Below, piece after piece: positions 38,210 through 44,343 of a stretch of DNA of 64,000 bases. The DNA is taken from NCBI GenBank assembly GCA_947253945.1, contig CAMYAY010000002.1, positions 1 to 64,000 of the forward strand. Direction: 5' to 3'. The position numbers and the translations under genes are program-made. Every line of letters starts with the position of its first letter. The stretch's first letter is position 1. This DNA comes from an uncultured Candidatus Saccharibacteria bacterium (lineage in GTDB: Bacteria; Patescibacteriota; Saccharimonadia; Saccharimonadales; Saccharimonadaceae). The notes beneath the pieces were generated by a model that saw only the letters and a list, made by a program, of their open reading frames with translations, had not been told where the DNA came from and searched no databases.

Positions 38210-39169
38210 ATGAATCAACCGCAAAACAACCAACAAAAATACTATTTGGGCGACTTGATTGCGGACTTTGTGGAGTACGTCGAAGTGGAACGCGGGCGGG
38301 CGCTGCGCACGGCGGAAAATTACCACCTCTATCTCGACCGCTTCGCCGAATTCGCCGGCGACATTACCGTTGACCAGATAAACGACGAGCTAATCCGTCA
38401 GTATCGCCTCTGGCTCAACCGCTACATTGACGACCAAGGCCGCGAGCTGAAGACCATAACCCAAAATTATTATCTGGTGGCGCTGCGCAGCTTCCTCAAG
38501 TACTGCGCCATCCGCGACATCCCCACCCTCAACGCCGCAAAGATTATGCTGCCAAAAGTTGAGCACAAGCAGGTGTCGTTTTTGCTGGCCGAAGAAGTGG
38601 CGCGGCTATTTGGCGCCATCGACCTCGACTCACCCAACGGCCTACGCGACCGCGCCATCTTGGAGCTGCTCTTCTCCGGCGGCATGCGCGTCAGTGAGCT
38701 GTGCAACTTAAATCGCGACAACGTCAACACTAAGCGCCGTGAATTTATGGTGCGTGGTAAGGGCAATAAAGACCGCCCGATTTTCATCAACCCGCGCGCG
38801 GCTGCGGCGGTAGAAGATTACCTCGCAAGCCGCATCGACGACCTGCCCCCACTCTTTTTGAACAACTCGCGCAACATGCCGAAAGACCGCCACGTCACCA
38901 GCCAGCGCGAAATTGAATTGCGCCGCATCACACCCCGCTCTGTGCAACGACTCGTAAAAAATTACGCTCAACTAGCGGGCATCACCAAGCACGTCTCGCC
39001 GCACACCCTGCGCCACAGCTTTGCCACCGACCTGATAATGAACGGTGCCGACCTGCGTTCGGTGCAAACCATGCTTGGCCACAGCAGCATTGCCACCACG
39101 CAAATTTACACCCACGTCACCAACCCCCACCTCAAGGAGGTTCACGACAAGTTCCAAAGCGAAGTCTAG
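38210..39169 (+). CDS. Tyrosine recombinase XerC/XerD
   Basis: 319 aa. N-terminal SAM-like core-binding domain (GDLIADFVEYVEVERGRALRTAENYHLYLDRF), catalytic domain with Arg in SGGMRVSELC, Lys in GKGNKDRPI, HTLRHSFATDL, LGHSSIATTQIYTHV with the nucleophilic Tyr. All six catalytic positions appear present. The length and lack of phage context fit a chromosome-dimer-resolution Xer. XerC and XerD cannot be told apart here. ATG at 38210 chosen as it follows a TAAAAT box by six bases; the TTG at 38204 is the alternative. Confidence 0.9.
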   Translation: MNQPQNNQQKYYLGDLIADFVEYVEVERGRALRTAENYHLYLDRFAEFAGDITVDQINDELIRQYRLWLNRYIDDQGRELKTITQNYYLVALRSFLKYCAIRDIPTLNAAKIMLPKVEHKQVSFLLAEEVARLFGAIDLDSPNGLRDRAILELLFSGGMRVSELCNLNRDNVNTKRREFMVRGKGNKDRPIFINPRAAAAVEDYLASRIDDLPPLFLNNSRNMPKDRHVTSQREIELRRITPRSVQRLVKNYAQLAGITKHVSPHTLRHSFATDLIMNGADLRSVQTMLGHSSIATTQIYTHVTNPHLKEVHDKFQSEV

Positions 39170-39235
39170 CCACCCTCGCCCGCCGCAAAATTCTACTATA
39201 ATATATAACAAAGGTAATCTAAGAAAGGAAACCAA

Positions 39236-39802
39236 ATGCAACCAACTAATCCCACCAACGATAAAGCTAGCGAAGTTAACCCCAAAATCCTAGAATTCGC
39301 AAAAGACCACGGCTTTGAAGACGTAAAGTACAACTTTAACTGGCGCACCTTCAAATGCTATGCAGCAATATTGAAAAAGGGCGTGGTGTCTTTCACGGGG
39401 TATCCTCTCGTAATTTTAGAAGACGTCAAAACTGGCGGCATCAGGATGTCGTCGCCTAAAGAATCTTTTGACATGTTAACAGAATCTAGCAGAGCGGACA
39501 TTAACGAAGCCAACATTAAGCAAGTCGAGCAGATTGTAGAACAAGCTTGGCCGACTGCCACTACTGAAAAACGCGAGAAGCTAATCAAACTAATGATAGC
39601 GTTTGAGTCGCCAAAATGGGATGAATACTTGTTTGCCGCCGAGAAAAACCAGATTGCCGGCAGCGATATTTTATTAAAGTACAGAGACAAGCTAGTAGAC
39701 GCCGGCGCGCGCGGCATCGCTGACCACGGCACAATGATAATCAACTTCGACGCCCACTACTACCAGAACCAAGTCGAAGCCTTAATGAACTATCTAGAGT
39801 AA
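39236..39802 (+). CDS. Tandem paralog family, member 1 (unknown function)
   Basis: 188 aa, acidic, no signal peptide. N-terminal half: MQPTNPTNDK, PKILEFAKDHGFE, LEDVKTGGIRMS. C-terminal half: EANIKQVEQIVEQAWPTATTEKREKLIKLMIAFESPKWDEYLFAAEKNQIAGSDILLKY...YYQNQVEALMNYLE. Own promoter (CTATAATATATA) and AAGAAAGGAA before the ATG. I do not recognise the family. Three members stand head-to-tail, each with its own copy of the promoter. Confidence 0.75.
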   Translation: MQPTNPTNDKASEVNPKILEFAKDHGFEDVKYNFNWRTFKCYAAILKKGVVSFTGYPLVILEDVKTGGIRMSSPKESFDMLTESSRADINEANIKQVEQIVEQAWPTATTEKREKLIKLMIAFESPKWDEYLFAAEKNQIAGSDILLKYRDKLVDAGARGIADHGTMIINFDAHYYQNQVEALMNYLE

Positions 39803-39811
39803 GCCGACTTC

Positions 39812-39868
39812 TTAAACAACTCGCGCAGCATGCCGAAGGACCGCCATGTCACCAGCCAGCGCAAAATT
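39812..39868 (+). repeat. Degenerate copy of an internal recombinase-gene fragment
   Basis: AACAACTCGCGCA, CATGCCGAA, GACCGCCA and GTCACCAGCCAGCGC match 38868-38918 inside the recombinase gene with about four differences, all transitions. It sits directly before the promoter of member 2 and was presumably brought in by the duplication that created the array. A more decayed version lies before member 3 (about 40523-40556). Confidence 0.75.
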
Positions 39869-39909
39869 CTACTATAATATATACAGAATAATCTAAGAAA
39901 GAAGACTAA

Positions 39910-40497
39910 ATGCAACCAACTAATCCCACCAACGATAAAGTCAGCAAAGTTAGACCTGATATCGTAGACTTCGCAAAAAAATATGGTTGTGAAGTTACAG
40001 GTCACAGCTACAGCTGGCACAACTTCAATTACTATGAGCTTATACATAAAGGTGACGACCCTTACGAAACACTATCTTATATGGTTTTAGAGAACATCGA
40101 AACCGGCAACATCAGAATGTCAACATTCAAAGAAACTTTTGCCATAATGGACAAAGTAGGAAGCGCATGTGATAACTGGACTAACATTGATCAAGCTAAA
40201 CAGCTCGTAAAACGAGACTGGCCGACTGCCACTACTGAAAAACGCGAGAAGCTAATCAAGCTAATGATGGCGTTTGAGTCGCCAGAGTGGAGTGAATATT
40301 TATCCGCCGCCGAGAAAAACCAGATTGCCGGCAGCGATATTTTAATAAAACACGAGTATGATCTAATTAATGCCGCTGCACGTGGGACCACCTACAAAAA
40401 ATACATGATAACCAAGCTGCACCGCATGATAATAACCGACTTTAGTACCCAATACTATCAACGCCAAGTCGACACCTTGTTGAACTATCTAAAATAG
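39910..40497 (+). CDS. Tandem paralog family, member 2
   Basis: 195 aa. Same start MQPTNPTNDKVSK and block order as member 1: VDFAKKYGCEV, LENIETGNIRMS, QAKQLVKRDWPTATTEKREKLIKLMMAFESPEWSEYLSAAEKNQIAGSDILIKH, YYQRQVDTLLNYLK. The first half has diverged strongly and the middle hardly at all: a run from GACTGGCCGACTGCC to the GCCGGCAGCGAT motif is nearly identical in DNA to member 1, suggesting recent exchange. Function unknown. Confidence 0.75.
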   Translation: MQPTNPTNDKVSKVRPDIVDFAKKYGCEVTGHSYSWHNFNYYELIHKGDDPYETLSYMVLENIETGNIRMSTFKETFAIMDKVGSACDNWTNIDQAKQLVKRDWPTATTEKREKLIKLMMAFESPEWSEYLSAAEKNQIAGSDILIKHEYDLINAAARGTTYKKYMITKLHRMIITDFSTQYYQRQVDTLLNYLK

Positions 40498-40599
40498 CAC
40501 CCGATGATTCACACAATACACCCCAAAGAACCGCCACATCACCAATCAGTATAAAATTCTACTATAATATATACAGAATAGTATAAGAAAGGAAGCAAA

Positions 40600-41592
40600 A
40601 TGCAACCAACCAATCCCACTAATGATAAAACTAGCGAAGTCAACCCTGCCATCCTAATATTCGCAAGAAAGCACGGTTACGAAACTGCCAAATATAACCG
40701 CCGCTGGGACAACTTCAAGTGTTACGTCCCCATACTTCAAAAAGGCAGGACGGCTTGCATAGGGTTGCCCCGCATGATTTTAGAGGACGTCAAAACTGGC
40801 GACATCAGGATGTCGACAGATCAAGAAGCTATGACTATACTATGGGATACGCAGAACGCCGCCGATGACACTGCCGATAATAAAACCGTAAATGATGGCG
40901 CAAACAACAATAAAGACGCAAGTGACAGCACAGACAATAACGCTTCCGATAATAAAACCGTAAATAATGGCGCAAACAACAATAAAGACGCAAGTGACAG
41001 CACAGACAATAACGCTTCCGATAATAAAGACACTGGCGCAGCTGATAGCGCTGCCGAGGAAGTCAGCCCTGCCGTCATGGACTTCGCAAAAAAGCACGGT
41101 CGCAAAATTATAGGTCACAAATGCTGCTGGCGCAACTTCAATTGCTACGATATTACAATTCAAGATGATGAAGCATCCCCTAAGGTATTGCCTTATAAAA
41201 TTTTAGAAGACACTAAAACTGGCGTCGTCAGAATGTCTACGTCCGAAGAAACTGATGCCATAATAGATGAAACATTATACATGAGTTTGAACGAAGCCAA
41301 CATTAAGCAAGTCGAGCAACTCGTAGAGCAAGCTTGGCCGACAGCTACTGATGAGAAACGGGATAGGCTAGTTTGGTTAATGATGGCGTTTGAATCACCA
41401 AAGTGGGTAGAATATGTACTCGCCGCCGAGAAAAACCAGATTGCCGGCAGCGACGTGTTACTAAAGTATAAAACTGATCTAGTTAACGCCGGCGTGCGCA
41501 GCGCCGACTTAGACGACTACACAAAAATAATCGAGTTCGACGCCTACTACTACCAGCGCCAAGTCGAAACCTTACTGGGCTATCTAAAATAG
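40600..41592 (+). CDS. Tandem paralog family, member 3, with duplicated N-terminal domain
   Basis: 330 aa. The N-terminal domain occurs twice (about 1-80 and 143-220: VNPAILIFARKHGYE...LEDVKTGDIRMS and VSPAVMDFAKKHGRK...LEDTKTGVVRMS). Between them lies a low-complexity Asn/Asp/Lys/Ser linker made by a 72-bp DNA repeat. The single C-terminal domain follows (EANIKQVEQLVEQAWPTATDEKRDRLVWLMMAFESPKW...AAEKNQIAGSDVLLKY). It looks like a fusion of two neighbouring copies. Function unknown; an intrinsic terminator follows. Confidence 0.75.
   Translation: MQPTNPTNDKTSEVNPAILIFARKHGYETAKYNRRWDNFKCYVPILQKGRTACIGLPRMILEDVKTGDIRMSTDQEAMTILWDTQNAADDTADNKTVNDGANNNKDASDSTDNNASDNKTVNNGANNNKDASDSTDNNASDNKDTGAADSAAEEVSPAVMDFAKKHGRKIIGHKCCWRNFNCYDITIQDDEASPKVLPYKILEDTKTGVVRMSTSEETDAIIDETLYMSLNEANIKQVEQLVEQAWPTATDEKRDRLVWLMMAFESPKWVEYVLAAEKNQIAGSDVLLKYKTDLVNAGVRSADLDDYTKIIEFDAYYYQRQVETLLGYLK
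40876..41028 (+). repeat. 72-bp in-frame tandem repeat
   Basis: Two units (40876-40947 and 40948-41019) differing by one base and a 9-bp partial third. Each unit encodes 24 residues beginning DNKTVN and containing GANNNKDASDSTD. Near identity indicates a recent, possibly unstable expansion. Confidence 0.9.
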
Positions 41593-41596
41593 CCGC

Positions 41597-41622
41597 TGGG
41601 GGCACAACGCCCCCCCATTTTC
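41597..41622 (+). terminator. Terminator of the tandem paralog array
   Basis: Stem GGGGGC/GCCCCC with loop ACAAC followed by ATTTTCT, 5 bp after the stop. Confidence 0.75.
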
Positions 41623-41789
41623 TATACTTAAACATGCCGCCGCCTAGTTGCCTTGCCCGCCACAGTAAATTCAGCACACCAGCCTCTTGACAATTCACGC
41701 ATAAATTGGCATAATAATGGCATCCTGCGGGTCACCTCGGTTATCCGAACGGATGTACTTTGACCCATTAGTTTCGAGATTGGAGCACT

Positions 41790-42260
41790 ATGTCACTCAT
41801 AAGTTATGACGAGATGAACCAAGCGTTTAAGCACGAGGTGGAAGAAATTACCCGTAGCAAGGTTGTTGACCTCCACGCGCGCTACTACGTCGCCATTTAT
41901 GTCGACCAAACCATCAAGGACTACCGCGCGCAGCAGACGATGCTGGTAATTTACGACCGCTACGCCACAGACCAAGCCGTGGTGCAAGATGGTCAAGACA
42001 ATGGCCGCCTCTTCTTGCGCCGCGATGGCCGACTTAGTAGTGATTTTTACCTCAAGAACATCTGTGTGATTAGCGGCGCAGCTGACGTCACCGTCAACGG
42101 TTGCCGCGACGCCATCGTCCAAGCTATCGAGTTGAACTCTCACCCCGACAGCAAAGACTACGAAGACGGCAAGCTAAGTTATGAATTTGAATACATTCCT
42201 TGCACCGCCGCCGACTTGGCAATCTTCCGCAATGCGGACGTTTTCTATCTCCCCCTCTAA
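41790..42260 (+). CDS. Hypothetical protein, 156 aa
   Basis: No signal peptide or membrane helix; a mixed alpha/beta soluble protein with blocks such as DLHARYYVAIYVDQTIKDYRAQQTMLVIYDRYA and GRLFLRRDGRLSSDFYLKNICVISG. TTGGAG lies 5 bases before the ATG; a CATAAT box is found at about 41711, giving a leader near 70 nt. Family not recognised. It ends at a bidirectional terminator shared with mutM. Confidence 0.65.
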   Translation: MSLISYDEMNQAFKHEVEEITRSKVVDLHARYYVAIYVDQTIKDYRAQQTMLVIYDRYATDQAVVQDGQDNGRLFLRRDGRLSSDFYLKNICVISGAADVTVNGCRDAIVQAIELNSHPDSKDYEDGKLSYEFEYIPCTAADLAIFRNADVFYLPL

Positions 42261-42270
42261 TGTACAATTA

Positions 42271-42295
42271 AGCCCCCGCACTGCGGGGGCTTTTT
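42271..42295. terminator. Bidirectional terminator between the 156-aa gene and mutM
   Basis: Perfect 10-bp stem AGCCCCCGCA/TGCGGGGGCT with T5 on the plus strand and TTAATTG on the minus strand. Confidence 0.85.
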
Positions 42296-42304
42296 ATAAT
42301 TAAT

Positions 42305-43189
42305 TTATTGTCCAATTTCGCGCGGCGCCGGCTGGCAGTGTGGACAAATGTGAGTGCCGCGGCCAGCAACCTTGATTTTAATAATTTCAGTACCGCAACG
42401 ACGGCAAGGCTGCCCCGTACGGTTGAACACCGCCGCGAACAAATCAAGGTAGTCGCCCCGCGTGCCGTCGGCGTGCACATAATTACGTAAGCTCGACCCG
42501 CCGGCCGCAATCGACTGGCGCATCACCGCTTGGACGGCAGCGAGCAGCGCCGCAAGCTGGTCGTCACTAAGCGCCTCAACCTTCGTGGCGGGGTGAAGAC
42601 GCGCACGATACAAACTCTCGTCGGCATAAATATTACCCACTCCCGCCAACACCGCCTGATTGAGCAGTGCCGCCTTGACAGAGGTCTTGGCGTGGCGCCG
42701 GATGCGCTGAATAAATTCTTTAGTCGGATTACCCACCAAAGGCTCAGGGCCAAGTTGCTGGATAAACGGAAAGTTGTTCAATTCGGCAGTGCGCCACATC
42801 AGCATGAAGCCGAACTTGCGCTGGTCGTTAAAATACAGCGTACCCGCCGTGAGAGTCAGCACCACGCGCGTGGTGTTATCTGGTAGAGCGCCAACCAGCG
42901 ATTCGTTCGGGTGACCGGCGCCCCACGCTTCGCCTTGCTGCGGACGCCATACCAGCTGCCCCGTCATGCGCAAGTGACACAACAGCGACCAACCATTATT
43001 TAGTTCAATAATGATGAGCTTACCCCGCCGACGCACCGCGACAATGGTCGCGCCCAGCAGTGCCGCCTGCTCGGTGGGCGTCACTCGCCACGACCGCGGG
43101 CTAAACACCGTGACGCACTGCACTTGCTGCCCCGCCGTGAGTCGCTCAAGTCCGCGCACCACGGTTTCAACTTCCGGCAGCTCGGGCAT
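42305..43189 (-). CDS. mutM: Formamidopyrimidine-DNA glycosylase
   Basis: 294 aa. Begins MPELPEVETV, with the catalytic Pro2 and Glu3; contains the helix-two-turn-helix region VGNIYADESLYRARLHP and a zinc finger CRRCGTEIIKIKVAGRGTHICPHC at the C-terminus. Removes oxidised purines (8-oxoguanine). Its start overlaps the stop of the ribbon-helix-helix gene (TAATG). Confidence 0.96.
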   Translation of the reverse strand: MPELPEVETVVRGLERLTAGQQVQCVTVFSPRSWRVTPTEQAALLGATIVAVRRRGKLIIIELNNGWSLLCHLRMTGQLVWRPQQGEAWGAGHPNESLVGALPDNTTRVVLTLTAGTLYFNDQRKFGFMLMWRTAELNNFPFIQQLGPEPLVGNPTKEFIQRIRRHAKTSVKAALLNQAVLAGVGNIYADESLYRARLHPATKVEALSDDQLAALLAAVQAVMRQSIAAGGSSLRNYVHADGTRGDYLDLFAAVFNRTGQPCRRCGTEIIKIKVAGRGTHICPHCQPAPREIGQ

Positions 43190-43419
43190 TACTTACTTAA
43201 ATCCTTAATGATGTTATCTAGCTCGTCGGACTGCTTGAGTTCGGCGATGCGCTTCTGCCCCGCGCGCGACTCGTCAATTTCTAGCTGCGACCGCAGCGCG
43301 ACTTCGGCAAAATGCGATAACGTCTCGCCCGTGTCGATAATGTGCTTCTTCACCGCCGCGCGCAGTTCGTCCGACAAATAAATGGTGGTTTTAGTGGTTG
43401 CTACAGTGTTTCGCTTCAT
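43189..43419 (-). CDS. Ribbon-helix-helix DNA-binding protein
   Basis: 76 aa. TTKTTIYLSDELRAAVKKHIIDTGETLSHFAEVALRSQL (about 8-47) is a CopG/Arc-type ribbon-helix-helix; a charged helical tail follows. AGAGG lies before the ATG. It resembles antitoxins, but no toxin gene adjoins it: the neighbours are mutM (coupled downstream) and a membrane-anchored protein. It is likely a small regulator of its own operon (inference). Confidence 0.75.
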   Translation of the reverse strand: MKRNTVATTKTTIYLSDELRAAVKKHIIDTGETLSHFAEVALRSQLEIDESRAGQKRIAELKQSDELDNIIKDLSK

Positions 43420-43427
43420 ATTGCCTC

Positions 43428-44063
43428 TTAGAATTTAAAGTTTAATCCATTCTGCGGCGCCGCATTCGGGTCGACAATATTTTGCGCCGTCTGGCTAATT
43501 AATTTTTTGCCGCCTGGGAACTGACGCTGAATCAAGTCGATGACGGGCTGGCTGTTGCCGGCGAAAGTGCCGACACCGCACGACGTAACCCACGACTTAA
43601 CGACGTCTTTTTGGCCATCCTTTAGATTGAACTCAATCAGCTGGCCGTTAGCGCAAATGGCGGCGTTCTTCTCTGCGTTAGTTTTGACCGTATCGGCAAA
43701 GCCGTTGTTCTTCAGTGCAAGCAAGAGGTCGGCGAAGGCCTGTGGCTGGTTGTCTAGCTCAATCTTGCCAACCACCTTGTTAGCGTAACCCTGGTAGACG
43801 TATAACTTGCGGCTGGTCTGAGTGATGGTCATACTGACAAAGTAACGCTCCTCCTGCGCGGTAATTGGCCCGCGCGCCGTAAGGGTCAGAACAGTGTCGG
43901 CCTTTGGCTGGTCGAGCACCTTGACCTGCTTTTCTTGCACATTAGCGGCTGGACGGTTGGCAGTGTTTTTGGTCAAACTTGAACCAACCCAAATAATGCC
44001 ACCCACCATCACCATAAATACGATGATGATTAATAAAACTAAACCAAATTTTCCACGCTTCAT
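43428..44063 (-). CDS. Membrane-anchored extracytoplasmic protein of unknown function
   Basis: 211 aa with one N-terminal helix (about 6-28, LVLLIIIVFMVMVGGIIWVG) and a soluble domain containing VLTLTARGPITAQEERYFVSMTITQTSRKLYVYQGY and two cysteines (AAICANGQ and SWVTSCGVGT) that could form a disulfide outside the cell. No family recognised. First gene of a unit with the RHH gene and mutM. TATAAT lies exactly six bases before the ATG. Confidence 0.7.
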   Translation of the reverse strand: MKRGKFGLVLLIIIVFMVMVGGIIWVGSSLTKNTANRPAANVQEKQVKVLDQPKADTVLTLTARGPITAQEERYFVSMTITQTSRKLYVYQGYANKVVGKIELDNQPQAFADLLLALKNNGFADTVKTNAEKNAAICANGQLIEFNLKDGQKDVVKSWVTSCGVGTFAGNSQPVIDLIQRQFPGGKKLISQTAQNIVDPNAAPQNGLNFKF

Positions 44064-44069
44064 GCTGTT

Positions 44070-44075
44070 ATTATA
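44070..44075 (-). promoter_or_regulatory. -10 box for a leaderless transcript (43428-44063 gene, RHH, mutM)
   Basis: TGG-TATAAT, then AACAGC, then ATG. Six-base gap as in thrS, murE, HIT and dacA. Confidence 0.65.
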
Positions 44076-44343
44076 CCATTTTGACGTGATGACGTCAAGT
44101 GTTGGAGGGTGGCGGAGGTGTGAACTAGCGAGCCGGCAGGCTGATGAGTTTGGTGGGCTGATAAGCCGATTAATTGAGGAATTGGCGAGCTGGTAAGCTA
44201 ATTAGCTGATAAGCGGGCGCACAGTCAGTGGCGCTGCACTAAACTAACTCGGCCACAATTGGGCCAAGTGGGCGAGAGCTCTGAAAACCTCGCCTCACCT
44301 CTTGTCCCGGCCAGTACGCGGTGGCTCTGCCACCGCACGGAAA

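Noticed and set aside
38210..39169. Phage or mobile-element integrase
   Set aside because: Although it adjoins tRNA-Arg, there is no attachment-site duplication of the tRNA 3' end and no phage gene; the sequence fits a house-keeping Xer recombinase.
43189..43419. Toxin-antitoxin module based on the ribbon-helix-helix protein
   Set aside because: No toxin-like gene is adjacent; the coupled gene is mutM.
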